This document shows, in pieces, positions 52,382 through 61,337 of a stretch of DNA of 64,000 nt (its first letter is position 1; each line of letters starts with the position of its first letter). The translations under genes were made by a program, and so were the position numbers. The stretch spans positions 153,237 to 217,236 of the forward strand of contig CAYTZM010000002.1 in the NCBI GenBank assembly GCA_964442655.1, given 5' to 3'. Origin of the DNA: GCA-002727615 sp964442655 (GTDB lineage Bacteria > Pseudomonadota > Alphaproteobacteria > TMED109). The notes beneath the pieces are model-generated. The model was not told the DNA's origin and did not search any database. It saw only the letters and a list, made by a program, of their open reading frames with translations.

Positions 52382-53152
52382 ATGGAATTAAATTTAAATA
52401 ATAAAACTGCATTAATTACTGGAGCATCAAAAGGAATTGGCAAGGCAATAGCTGAATCAATGGCAAACGAAGGATGTAATTTAGTATTAACAGCAAGAAG
52501 TACTGATAAGTTAAATGAATTAAAAATTAATTTACAAAAAAAGCATAATATTTCGGTTGAAGTAATTCCAATTGATTTGTCTCAAAAAAATGCAGTAGAA
52601 AAAGTAACAGAATTTTGTGATGAAATTGATATTTTAATAAATAATGCAGGAGCAATTCCGCCTGGAAATCTATCAGATATTAATGAAGATACATGGAGAG
52701 AAGCATGGGATTTAAAAGTGTTTGGATATATTAATCTTTCACGATTAATTTACAATAAAATGAAAAATGTAAAAAAAGGAGTAATTTTGAATATTATTGG
52801 ATCTGCTGGTGTAAAGCATATGTATAATTATATTGCAGGCACTACAGCTAATGCAAGTCTTATGGCTTTTACCAAAGCTTTATCAAATGGAAGTACTGCA
52901 AATGGTATAAGAGTGTTAGGTGTTAATCCTGGATATACTACCTCTGATAGATTAATAACTATGATGAAAGGAAAAGCAAAAGAACAATTTAATGACGAAA
53001 ATAGGTGGGAAGAATTATTTAAAGATTTGCCTTTTCAAAGAGCTGCAAAAGCTGAAGAAGTTGCTGATTTAACTACTTTTTTAGTTTCACCAAGATGTGC
53101 ATATATTTCAGGGACAATTATTAACATTGATGCGGGGCATGCAAATCATTAA
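52382..53152 (+). CDS. SDR-family protein with altered active site
   Basis: The 256-residue Rossmann protein has the cofactor loop TGASKGIGKAIAES and NNAGAIPPG. At the active site the sequence is SAGVKHMYNYIAGTTANAS: the Tyr of YxxxK is followed by I-A-G-T, so the catalytic Lys is replaced by Thr, as in a recognised SDR subgroup with YIAGSAGN-type motifs. It begins a three-gene operon; its stop overlaps the kinase-like gene by one base (TAATG). A role on a hydroxy- or ketoacyl-CoA is suggested by context. Confidence 0.85.
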   Translation: MELNLNNKTALITGASKGIGKAIAESMANEGCNLVLTARSTDKLNELKINLQKKHNISVEVIPIDLSQKNAVEKVTEFCDEIDILINNAGAIPPGNLSDINEDTWREAWDLKVFGYINLSRLIYNKMKNVKKGVILNIIGSAGVKHMYNYIAGTTANASLMAFTKALSNGSTANGIRVLGVNPGYTTSDRLITMMKGKAKEQFNDENRWEELFKDLPFQRAAKAEEVADLTTFLVSPRCAYISGTIINIDAGHANH

Positions 53153-54198
53153 TGGATAAACAGTACTGGAAAAATTTATCAACATGGTTAAATTCTAAAA
53201 GTTTAAATTTAGAATTAAACCCTGCTCCTACTAAATTTATTAATGGTATGGGTAATTTAAATTATAAAATTTTTATTAACAATAAACCTTTTGTAATACG
53301 AAGACCTCCTCTAGGTCCTATACCTCCTGGAGCAAATGACATGAAAAGAGAGCATAAAGTTATGAATGCTTTAAGTAAGCAATTTCCTCTCGTTCCAAAT
53401 TCAATTTTACTATGTGAAGAAGAAGATGTTTTTGGAGCACCTTTTCATATTATGGATTTTAAAGCAGGAATAACTATAAATGGAGACAAACTTCCTAAAT
53501 ATTATCAATCAATAAACGATGCAAAAAACATAAGTAAAATGTTAATTCAAGTATTGGTTCAATTGCATAAAATTAAACCCGAAGATGTAGGTTTAGAAAA
53601 CTTTGGAAAACCATTAGGTTTTTTAGAAAGACAACTAATAGGTTGGCACAAAAGAGGAATAATTGCTCATGATAAAGTTTCATCGAAAAGCATGACAAAG
53701 CTATTTAAATTTCTCTGTTCTCATAAAATCCCTGAAGAAAAAGAATTTGTAATTCTTCATAATGATTTTAAATTGGATAATTTAATTTTAAAATTCTCCA
53801 CAAACAAAAATGTATTTATTCCTCAAGCAATTATTGATTGGGATCAGGCTACAAGAGGACATCCTTTATTTGATCTCGCAACTTTACTATCTTATTGGAC
53901 ACTTTCTGAAGACTCTTCCAACATGCTTCTTATTAAACAAATGCCATCTACATCTGCAGGATTTATTTCTAGAACAGAGGCATTAAATCTATATAAAAAA
54001 CTTTCAGGAAGAAGTATTGAAGATTTTAAATGGATATATGCTTTATCTCTTCTTAAACTTGGGGTAGTTTTTCAACAATTATATGCTCAATATTCAAGGG
54101 GTACTATAAAAGAAACAAAATATAAAAACTTTGGTATTGTTGCAGAAGCTGCATATCAGAGAGGAATCCATGCTTTAAATAATAATGTTTATATTTGA
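53152..54198 (+). CDS. APH-family phosphotransferase (ACAD10/11- and LvaA-like kinase)
   Basis: The 348-residue kinase-like protein has the Brenner catalytic loop LHNDFKLDNLIL (HxDxxxxN) and IIDWDQATRGHPLFDLATL, the metal-binding Asp. The N-terminal loop GMGNLNYKIFI and the ATP-site PFVIRRPPLGPIPPGANDM belong to the phosphotransferase subgroup fused to or paired with acyl-CoA dehydrogenases. Here it is followed 12 bp later by an acyl-CoA dehydrogenase gene. In characterised systems (LvaA, mammalian ACAD10/11) the kinase phosphorylates the 4-hydroxyl of a 4-hydroxyacyl-CoA. Confidence 0.87.
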   Translation: MDKQYWKNLSTWLNSKSLNLELNPAPTKFINGMGNLNYKIFINNKPFVIRRPPLGPIPPGANDMKREHKVMNALSKQFPLVPNSILLCEEEDVFGAPFHIMDFKAGITINGDKLPKYYQSINDAKNISKMLIQVLVQLHKIKPEDVGLENFGKPLGFLERQLIGWHKRGIIAHDKVSSKSMTKLFKFLCSHKIPEEKEFVILHNDFKLDNLILKFSTNKNVFIPQAIIDWDQATRGHPLFDLATLLSYWTLSEDSSNMLLIKQMPSTSAGFISRTEALNLYKKLSGRSIEDFKWIYALSLLKLGVVFQQLYAQYSRGTIKETKYKNFGIVAEAAYQRGIHALNNNVYI

Positions 54199-54210
54199 AA
54201 GAGATAAAAA

Positions 54211-55410
54211 ATGATAGACTTTACAATTCCAAAAGAAATTGAAAAATTAAAAGAAACAACGCAAAAATTTATATTAGAAAATGTAATACCTAAAGAAAAA
54301 GATCCACGGCAAGACTCTCATGGTCCGCATGATACTCTTAGAAAAGAACTTAATAAAGAAGCTAAAACTATGGGTATTCTTTCTCCAAGTGTTGGAAAAG
54401 AATGGGGTGGATTAGGTTTAAATATGAGAGATATGTCAGTAATATTTGAGGCATCTGGTTATTCTTTATTAGGCCCTCAAGCAATGAATTGTTCTGCTCC
54501 TGATGAAGGTAATATGCATATGCTCGAAGTAGTAGCTAATAAAGAACAAAAAGAAAAATGGTTAAGACCATTAGCAGAAGCTAAAATAAGATCTTGTTTT
54601 TCTATGACGGAACCATCTCCAGGTGCAGGGTCGGACCCTACTATGTTAAAAACAACTGCAAAAAAAACAAGTAAAGGTTGGATTATAAATGGAGAAAAAT
54701 GGTTTATCACAGGTTTTAATGGAGCAAAATTAAATATTATTATGGCAAAAACATCAGAAAAAATTGAAAAAGGATTTGGTGCTACAATATTTCTTGTTGA
54801 TAACGATGATCCTGCAATCATAAAACTTAGAACACAAAACTCTATGGAATCATCATTTCCAGGAGGTCATTGTCAAATTAAATTTAAAGATTTATTAGTA
54901 TCGGAAGATCAAGTTTTAGGAGAAGTTGGACAAGGATATAAGTACGCACAAGTTCGTTTAGCTCCAGCTAGATTAACTCACTGCATGAGATGGTTAGGAG
55001 CCGCTCAAAGAGCTCATGATATTGCAACATCATATGCATATAAAAGACATGCATTTGGTAAAAAAATTGGTGATCATGGAGGTTTAGCTTTCCAACTGAC
55101 AGACAGTGAAATAGATATTCAAATGAGTAGATTATTTATTTGGAATACGGCATGGCTCCTTGATCAAGGAGAAGAAGCGAGAAATGAATCTAGTATGTCT
55201 AAAATATTTTGCTCTGAAGCTGCTTTTAGAGTAGTGGACAGAGCTATGCAAACATTAGGAGGAATGGGCATAACAGATGACACTTTAGTAGAAAGATTGT
55301 TTAGAGAAATTCGTCCATTCAGAATTTATGATGGTCCTTCAGAAGTTCATAGATGGGCTATTGCTAAAAGATTAATGAAGTCAGTTGCAGGAAAAAATAT
55401 TCCTGTGTAA
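54211..55410 (+). CDS. Acyl-CoA dehydrogenase (ACAD11-like)
   Basis: The 399-residue flavoprotein has the ACAD signatures CFSMTEPSPGAGSDPTML, INGEKWFITGF, RLAPARLTHCMRWLGAAQRA, ETLGGMGI-like MQTLGGMGITDD and the C-terminal GPSEVHRWAIAKRL. The arginine-rich YAYKRHAFGKKIGDHGGLAFQL is typical of the ACAD10/11 group rather than fatty-acid ACADs. As third gene of the SDR-kinase-ACAD operon it would convert a 4-phosphoacyl-CoA to an enoyl-CoA if the LvaC/ACAD11 analogy holds. Electron acceptor would be ETF, not encoded here. Confidence 0.92.
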   Translation: MIDFTIPKEIEKLKETTQKFILENVIPKEKDPRQDSHGPHDTLRKELNKEAKTMGILSPSVGKEWGGLGLNMRDMSVIFEASGYSLLGPQAMNCSAPDEGNMHMLEVVANKEQKEKWLRPLAEAKIRSCFSMTEPSPGAGSDPTMLKTTAKKTSKGWIINGEKWFITGFNGAKLNIIMAKTSEKIEKGFGATIFLVDNDDPAIIKLRTQNSMESSFPGGHCQIKFKDLLVSEDQVLGEVGQGYKYAQVRLAPARLTHCMRWLGAAQRAHDIATSYAYKRHAFGKKIGDHGGLAFQLTDSEIDIQMSRLFIWNTAWLLDQGEEARNESSMSKIFCSEAAFRVVDRAMQTLGGMGITDDTLVERLFREIRPFRIYDGPSEVHRWAIAKRLMKSVAGKNIPV

Positions 55411-56028
55411 TTAAACATTTGTTTTTGATCTATGAAATTCAATATACTTTGCAGTATCTGACGCTACTTCATTGCCAAAATGCTTTTCTACTATCATAAA
55501 CGCCATATCTATTCCTGATGAAACTCCTGCAGAAGTAATAATTTCATCATCTATTATTCTTCTATCACTCATTACTTTAATAGATTTACTTATAGATTTT
55601 AAAGCTTCTATTGCTCCCCAATGTGTAGTTGCTCTCTTCCCTTCTAGTAACCCTGCCTTACCAAGTAAAAGTGAACCACTACAAACTGACGTTATTGTAG
55701 CTGATTTATCAGATATAGATTTTATCCAGCTTAATAAATATTCATTATTTAATAAAGTTCTAGTTCCATATCCTCCTGGAACAACTAATATATTAATTTT
55801 AGGAACATTCTCAAATGTATAATCAGGAATTACTTTTAAACCACCTGTAGCAATTATAGGCTTTTCTTCCATAGCCACTGTAAAAGGTAAAAAAGGAGCA
55901 GTACCATCATTGCGTCTAGATTCTGCGCCTTTAATGGTACGAGTTCGTGAAAAAACCTCATATGGACCTGCAAAATCAAGAATTTCTACATCATTAAATA
56001 TTAATATTCCTACATTAATTTTTTTCAT
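55411..56028 (-). CDS. DJ-1/PfpI-family protein
   Basis: The 205-residue protein has a single class I glutamine-amidotransferase-like domain with the nucleophile elbow TSVCSGSLLLGKAG, ILDFAGPYEVFSRTR and ATTHW after the nucleophile, matching the GlxA/isonitrile-hydratase branch without the AraC DNA-binding tail. It could be a small hydratase or deglycase. It starts immediately at the convergent ACAD stop. Confidence 0.87.
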   Translation of the reverse strand: MKKINVGILIFNDVEILDFAGPYEVFSRTRTIKGAESRRNDGTAPFLPFTVAMEEKPIIATGGLKVIPDYTFENVPKINILVVPGGYGTRTLLNNEYLLSWIKSISDKSATITSVCSGSLLLGKAGLLEGKRATTHWGAIEALKSISKSIKVMSDRRIIDDEIITSAGVSSGIDMAFMIVEKHFGNEVASDTAKYIEFHRSKTNV

Positions 56029-56065
56029 TTTAAATTACCCGCACGTTATTTATTAAATAACAAAA

Positions 56066-56779
56066 CTACCATTCTTCTATATCCGGGCGCACCTCTACAT
56101 CAAAAGACCATGCTGATCTTTCTTGCATAGCTATATGATATATTTCATCTGCTATATCTTTAGGTTGAGCAAAGATAATATCTGGTTGATTAATTTGTTT
56201 TTTAATTCTTGTTCTTGTCCATGGAGTATTTATGGATGCATCAACCATCAAATATGCAACATGTATCCCCTTAGGGCCAAAATCTCTTGCTAAAGATTGT
56301 GCTAAAATTCTTTGTGCTGCTTTTGTAGGTGCAAAATAAGGCGTACTCGCAATTCCTCTTTTAGCAGCAGTATTTCCCGTAACAATAATAACTCCTTTTT
56401 TAGCTTTAACCATATCTGGAATTAAAGCATGAGCTAAATACATCAAAGATGTTGTATTTATTCTAAAGTTTTCTTCTAACCATTCAGGCTTACCATCTAA
56501 TAATGTCTCAAAATTTCCTTTAACAGCATTATGGATAAGAACCTCAGGTGCTCCTATATCTTTTTTAATTTCAGAACAGGTTTCTATAAGATGCTCTAAA
56601 TTAGATACATCGCATACATAGCCTTTTGAGCCATCTAATTCTTTTTCATATCTCTCTAATCTACCTTGGGACCTTGCTAGCATAGCTATTCTATATCCAC
56701 CTTTAGCAAATCTTTTAGCAGTGTAACCTCCTGTGCCTTCTCCAAGTCCTGTAATCAAACAAATTGGTCTGGAATCCAT
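56066..56779 (-). CDS. SDR-family oxidoreductase with Phe at the Tyr position
   Basis: The 237-residue SDR has a variant cofactor loop ITGLGEGTGGYTAKRFA and HNAVKGNFETLLDG instead of the usual NNAG. The active-site stretch is STPYFAPTKAAQRILAQSLA, where the residue four before Lys is Phe, with a Tyr just before it; this pattern occurs in an SDR subgroup of unknown substrate. It lies 38 bp upstream of the DJ-1-like gene on the same strand and is divergent from the Rieske oxygenase gene. Confidence 0.83.
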   Translation of the reverse strand: MDSRPICLITGLGEGTGGYTAKRFAKGGYRIAMLARSQGRLERYEKELDGSKGYVCDVSNLEHLIETCSEIKKDIGAPEVLIHNAVKGNFETLLDGKPEWLEENFRINTTSLMYLAHALIPDMVKAKKGVIIVTGNTAAKRGIASTPYFAPTKAAQRILAQSLARDFGPKGIHVAYLMVDASINTPWTRTRIKKQINQPDIIFAQPKDIADEIYHIAMQERSAWSFDVEVRPDIEEW

Positions 56780-56874
56780 AATGCCTCCTAAAAAAATATA
56801 CTTACATAATCAAGAAAAGTAAGTATAATTTATGATATATTTAATATCAACGATTTTAAAGATGAGATAAATAA

Positions 56875-58014
56875 ATGGATTCCACAAATGATATAAAAAA
56901 TAGATTACAAAATTTAATAATTAACCAAGAGACAGAGTATAGCAAAAATATATATCGAAACCCTGTAAAAGAATATATAGATACCAAAATAGCAGTTATA
57001 GAAGAAAAAAAAATATTTACAGATTCACCTGTTTGTATTGGAACAGCTGCTTTAATACCTAATAAAGGAGATTGGTTTACCTCTGAAATAAATAACAAAC
57101 CAATTTTAATTGTAAGAAACACTAAAACAGAAATTAGTGCATATTTAAACATATGTAGTCATCGAGGTACAAAATTAGCAGAGGGTAATGGAAAAAAAGT
57201 ATATGCATTCAAATGCCCGTATCATTCATGGGTTTATAATTTAAATGGAGAATTAACTGCAAGACCGAGAGAAAATGCCTTTGCTCAAATTAAAAAAAAT
57301 GAATGCAATTTAAATAAAATTACCTTACATAATCACCAAGGATTTTTATGGCTGATTTTTAATAATAAAGCTGAACAAAGATATAAAAGTAATATTGAGC
57401 ATTTAAATAAATTACTTAAGAACTACGATATAAATAAGCATCACCTCTATAAATCATATAAAATATATCCAAAATTAAATTGGAAGTTAGCAGTAGATAC
57501 TTTTTTAGAATTATATCATATTGATCATCTTCACCCGAAATCCCTAGCTCCTATTCTTAAAAGTGATATGTGCCTATTTGATAGCTATGGCAAAAATTTA
57601 AGAATGATAGGACCAAGACATTCCGCAGTTAAACTAAATAGAGCTTTGAAAAATGAAAATGAATTTGATGTTCACACAATAAAACTACATATACTATTTC
57701 CTAGTACTATTGTAGTCTGTCATCCAGAGCATACAGAAGTATGGCATATACTTCCTAAAGATGAAGTTAATACATGTGAAGTGTCATATTCTTTATATGC
57801 TAAGGAAGCTATCAACACAGAAAGTGCTATACGACATTGGGAAAATAATTTTCAGCTAACAATTAAAGCAGTAGAAAAAGAAGATTTTCCTCTTGGAGAA
57901 AATATTCAAAAAGGTTTTTATGCCGATCCAAAAAGAAAATTGATATTTGGAAAAAATGAACCTGCATTACAACATTTTCATAAACAAATTAAATTAGCTC
58001 TTACTAAAAAATAA
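56875..58014 (+). CDS. Rieske non-haem iron oxygenase, alpha subunit-like
   Basis: The 379-residue protein has a Rieske [2Fe-2S] site (CSHRGTKLAEG and CPYHSWVY) and a catalytic domain with the mononuclear iron ligands in LELYHIDHLHPKS. It matches ring-hydroxylating oxygenase large subunits and carnitine- or choline-type monooxygenases. No small subunit or dedicated reductase gene is adjacent, so the homomeric monooxygenase type is more likely. Substrate unknown; the cluster to the right encodes GST, HAD, crotonase and hydratase enzymes. Confidence 0.9.
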   Translation: MDSTNDIKNRLQNLIINQETEYSKNIYRNPVKEYIDTKIAVIEEKKIFTDSPVCIGTAALIPNKGDWFTSEINNKPILIVRNTKTEISAYLNICSHRGTKLAEGNGKKVYAFKCPYHSWVYNLNGELTARPRENAFAQIKKNECNLNKITLHNHQGFLWLIFNNKAEQRYKSNIEHLNKLLKNYDINKHHLYKSYKIYPKLNWKLAVDTFLELYHIDHLHPKSLAPILKSDMCLFDSYGKNLRMIGPRHSAVKLNRALKNENEFDVHTIKLHILFPSTIVVCHPEHTEVWHILPKDEVNTCEVSYSLYAKEAINTESAIRHWENNFQLTIKAVEKEDFPLGENIQKGFYADPKRKLIFGKNEPALQHFHKQIKLALTKK

Positions 58015-58018
58015 TAAA

Positions 58019-58804
58019 ATGTTTAAACATTTTTTTTTACTTATATTTTTTTTTATTTTACCTATTAGTGAATCAGTTGCGGAATACATGGATTATTATA
58101 ATTTTAAATGCCTAGGAGTATTGCGAGCAAAAAATATAAATTCAGTAGCTCATTGGGATATAAATTTTATTAATACTAATAGAGCTACCCTGGATTTATT
58201 TTATAATAATAAAAAGCGATCTGCAGACTTAAGAATTTCCATACAAAACAATCTAGACTTCCATGGGAATGGAAAGTGGAGGAATCAAACTGCCCAAGGA
58301 GGAAGATTTGTAAGGCTTAATTATATTGATTCTAGTAAAAAATTACTTCTTAGAGGTTTAAACGCAATTTTTCGCGTAGAAGGAAAATGCAAAAAGACAA
58401 AGACGAAATTACAAGTAAATAAAAAAACCTCCACACTAAAAAATTTAAAAGAAATTATTTTTATTATAAAAGAACATAGTAAATATTCTTTAAATCATCC
58501 TAGTGACAAAGAGAATGTAATTAGACATTTAAAACATACATGTCATGCAATTAATTCTAATTTGGTAAAAGAAAGACCTATGCCAGCTTCAGAAAACAGT
58601 TTAGTAGATATATTAGGAAATGTAGCAAAATTTGATAATAAATATTTAAACATCATAAATAATATTAATGTAGTTGCTCATATTGCAAAAAATAATTGTA
58701 GAGATTATCTTTATTCTAAGAATAATATTTCTGAATTATTAGAAACGGCTAATTATATAAATTCTAATTTTGAAACATTTTATAATGAATTAGCTAACAA
58801 ATAA
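58019..58804 (+). CDS. Exported protein of unknown function
   Basis: I do not recognise this 261-residue protein. A signal peptide (MFKHFFLLIFFFILPISESVA) precedes a beta-rich N-terminal part with FHGNGKWRN and two cysteines, a Lys/Thr linker near residue 130 and a helical C-terminal half with further cysteines (HTCHAIN, NNCRDYL). It lies four bases after the Rieske gene and 21 before the HAD gene, so it is part of that run. Periplasmic location is likely. Confidence 0.62.
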   Translation: MFKHFFLLIFFFILPISESVAEYMDYYNFKCLGVLRAKNINSVAHWDINFINTNRATLDLFYNNKKRSADLRISIQNNLDFHGNGKWRNQTAQGGRFVRLNYIDSSKKLLLRGLNAIFRVEGKCKKTKTKLQVNKKTSTLKNLKEIIFIIKEHSKYSLNHPSDKENVIRHLKHTCHAINSNLVKERPMPASENSLVDILGNVAKFDNKYLNIINNINVVAHIAKNNCRDYLYSKNNISELLETANYINSNFETFYNELANK

Positions 58805-58825
58805 CTAGAAATATATGAGGAAAAA

Positions 58826-59536
58826 ATGATTAAAGCTTTATTATTTGATGTTTTTGGAACAGTTGTTGACTGGAGGTCTTCAGTAATAAAAGAATGTCTC
58901 AAGTTAGAGAAAAAAACTCATATTTCTGGAGATTGGGAAAAACTTACCGATATGTGGAGACAAAAATATATGCCTTCTATGAACGAAGTGAGGCATAAAA
59001 AAAGAGATTGGGTAAACTTAGATACTTTACATAAAGAATCACTAATATCAATTTTACAAGAATTAAAAATAAATGGCCTTTCAAAAACTAATATTGAGAA
59101 TTTAAATCTCGCTTGGCACAGACTAAACCCTTGGCCAGATTCTGTTGAAGGGCTAAAATTATTAAAACAAAACTTTTCTATTTCAACACTTTCTAATGGC
59201 GGTATAAACTTATTAAGTAATATGGCTAAATACAGTAATTTACCCTGGGATAATATATTTTCCGCTGAAACCTTTATGCATTACAAACCTGATCCAGAGA
59301 CTTACTTAGGGGCAGTGAATAAACTTTCTCTCAACACAGAAGAAGTAATGCTGGTTGCAGCTCATAACCAAGATTTGTTAGCAGCAAAAAAGTATGGATT
59401 AAAAACAGCATTTGTACTTAGAGCTACCGAATATGGTCCTAATCAAGATTTTGACTTAGAAGCAGATAAAAATATAGATATTTCTGCTACAAATTTTATT
59501 GATCTTTCAAGTAAATTAAATTTATATAATAAGTAA
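58826..59536 (+). CDS. HAD type II (2-haloacid dehalogenase-like) hydrolase
   Basis: The 236-residue HAD-superfamily protein has nucleophile Asp8 in LLFDVFGTVVDWR, the motif II region STLSNGGINL, Lys in FMHYKPDPETYLGA and VAAHNQDLLAAKKYGLKTAFV. The motif spacing and the asn-containing motif IV fit haloacid dehalogenase type II. Many proteins so labelled act on other substrates. GAGGA precedes the start. Confidence 0.88.
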   Translation: MIKALLFDVFGTVVDWRSSVIKECLKLEKKTHISGDWEKLTDMWRQKYMPSMNEVRHKKRDWVNLDTLHKESLISILQELKINGLSKTNIENLNLAWHRLNPWPDSVEGLKLLKQNFSISTLSNGGINLLSNMAKYSNLPWDNIFSAETFMHYKPDPETYLGAVNKLSLNTEEVMLVAAHNQDLLAAKKYGLKTAFVLRATEYGPNQDFDLEADKNIDISATNFIDLSSKLNLYNK

Positions 59537-59555
59537 TAAATATAGGAGAAACATA

Positions 59556-59840
59556 ATGAAAATTTTTGTAGTAGCGACCAGAAACCCGGAGAAACCTGAT
59601 GAAGATTTTGCACCACTCATGGATCCAGAGGCAGATTATGCTTTAAAATTATATAAAGATGGCTTTATCAGAGAAATATATAGCAGGACTGACGGGAAAG
59701 GAGCACTTTGTGTAGTAGAAGCTGAAAATGAAGATAATGCTTTAGATAAATTATCAAATTTACCATTAGCTAAAGCTGGATTACTATCCTTTGATATATA
59801 TGGAACAACCGCCTACAGAGGAATTATAAGAGGTATTTAA
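59556..59840 (+). CDS. YciI/muconolactone-isomerase-like small protein
   Basis: The 94-residue protein has the dimeric alpha-beta-barrel pattern of the muconolactone isomerase and YCII families (MKIFVVATRNPEKPDEDFAP, ALKLYKDGFIREIYSR, ALCVVEAENEDNALDKLSNL, then AGLLSFDIYGT). Family assignment is by fold-like pattern and size rather than a diagnostic motif. It sits between the HAD and GST genes in a catabolic run, preceded by AGGAGA. Role unknown. Confidence 0.65.
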   Translation: MKIFVVATRNPEKPDEDFAPLMDPEADYALKLYKDGFIREIYSRTDGKGALCVVEAENEDNALDKLSNLPLAKAGLLSFDIYGTTAYRGIIRGI

Positions 59841-59858
59841 ATAAAAGAGGTTTTTATA

Positions 59859-60500
59859 ATGTTAAAATTATATCATTGTCCAAATGCACGATCAATGAGA
59901 TCACTTTGGCTGTTATATGAATTAGATGTTGAATTTGAATTAATAGAAATGCCTTTTGATCAAAAATATACACGATCCCCAGAATACTTAGCTGTACATC
60001 CCTTAGGAAGAGTTCCCTGTTTAATACATAATGATATAACATTGTATGAATCTGGGGCCATTTGCCAATATTTGTGCGAAATTTTTGATAAGGGAGATAA
60101 ATTAGGCAGAAGTCTCAATCATCAAGAGCACACTGAATGGTTGCAATGGTTACACTACGCTGAAACAATTGCAGTGCATGGAGCATCCTTAGTACAACAA
60201 AATATAATCATTGCTAAAGAATTTAGGTCTCCAGTAGTAATAAAATTAGAATCCCGTAGACTAGAAAAAGCTTTAGAAGTGTTAAATAATCATCTTAAAG
60301 GAAGAGATTACTTACTAAAGTCAGGATTTTCAGCAATTGATACTGCCGTTGGATATAGTATTCATATGGGAAGTATGTTTATAAATATTGCTGAATTTAA
60401 AAATGTATTAGATTATTATGAAAAACTTAAAAGTAGAGAAGCTTTTAAAAAAGCATTACCTAAAGACGTAAATGATCCTTTAGAAAAAATTGAGAGTTAG
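59859..60500 (+). CDS. Glutathione S-transferase
   Basis: The 213-residue GST has a thioredoxin-like N-terminal domain (MLKLYHCPNARSMRSLWLLYEL, HPLGRVPCLIHNDITLYESGAICQYL) and a helical C-terminal domain (DYLLKSGFSAIDTAVGYSI). The PLGRVPCL and ESGAI stretches bind glutathione, and the N-terminal Ser/Cys region suggests a beta- or zeta-like bacterial class. It is four bases upstream of the crotonase gene, so a detoxification or isomerisation step in the same pathway is plausible. Confidence 0.9.
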   Translation: MLKLYHCPNARSMRSLWLLYELDVEFELIEMPFDQKYTRSPEYLAVHPLGRVPCLIHNDITLYESGAICQYLCEIFDKGDKLGRSLNHQEHTEWLQWLHYAETIAVHGASLVQQNIIIAKEFRSPVVIKLESRRLEKALEVLNNHLKGRDYLLKSGFSAIDTAVGYSIHMGSMFINIAEFKNVLDYYEKLKSREAFKKALPKDVNDPLEKIES

Positions 60501-60503
60501 ATT

Positions 60504-61337
60504 ATGAATTTAGATGAAACTCCTATTCCTCCTTCACCTGATGTAGACCCAGAAATAGGAAGAATAACTTCTACTTTAACTGATAATATATTCTATATAG
60601 GAATTGATAGACCTACGAAATTAAATGGCTTTACACCTGAAATGTTTAAACAAATAGCAAAAGCCTACACAAATTATGAAAATAATTCTAAAGCATTATG
60701 TGCTGTAGTGTTTTCACATGGACCGCATTTTACAGCAGGCATAGATCTTCCTAAAATTGCTCCTTATATGAAATCAGGAAATAGAGAGTATTTACATCCC
60801 AAAAATTTAATTGATCCTCTTGGACTTAGAGGTTTAATTAGAACTAAACCTGTAGTTTGTGCCGTTCGTGGAATTACTTTTACTTATGGAGTAGAATTGT
60901 CATTAGCATGCGATGTAACTATTGCTGCTGATAACTGTAGATTTTCACAATTAGAAGTTTTAAGAGGAATAATACCTACAGGAGGAGCTACAATTAGGTT
61001 TGTCCAAAGAGCCGGATGGGGTAATGCCATGAAATATTTACTTACCGGTTTAGAATTTAATAGCGAAGAAGCCTTAAAAATGAATATAGTACAGGAAGTT
61101 GTTAATCCTAATGCAGTCTTTACTCGTGCTAAAGAAATTGCCAAAAGTATTGCATCTGCAGCCCCTCTTGCCGTCAGAGAAACTATTAAAAGTTCTAAAT
61201 TAGCTCTCGAATCTGGAAGAGAAGCCGCTGTTTCAGAATTTGATTCTACTCAAGAAATGTTAGCTTTATCTAATGATGCTAAAGAAGGAGTAGAAGCTTT
61301 TAAAAACAAAAGAAAACCTAATTTTAAAGGCAATTAA
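60504..61337 (+). CDS. Crotonase / enoyl-CoA hydratase-family protein
   Basis: The 277-residue crotonase-fold protein has the acyl-CoA oxyanion-hole stretches HFTAGIDLPKIAP and VRGITFTYGVELSLACDVTIAADNCRF, and LEVLRGIIPTGGATIRFVQRAGWGNAM with the usual helix. The expected acidic catalytic residues are not both in canonical positions, so hydratase activity is uncertain and hydrolase or isomerase activity is possible. The last four bases overlap the convergent MhpD-like gene. Confidence 0.87.
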   Translation: MNLDETPIPPSPDVDPEIGRITSTLTDNIFYIGIDRPTKLNGFTPEMFKQIAKAYTNYENNSKALCAVVFSHGPHFTAGIDLPKIAPYMKSGNREYLHPKNLIDPLGLRGLIRTKPVVCAVRGITFTYGVELSLACDVTIAADNCRFSQLEVLRGIIPTGGATIRFVQRAGWGNAMKYLLTGLEFNSEEALKMNIVQEVVNPNAVFTRAKEIAKSIASAAPLAVRETIKSSKLALESGREAAVSEFDSTQEMLALSNDAKEGVEAFKNKRKPNFKGN

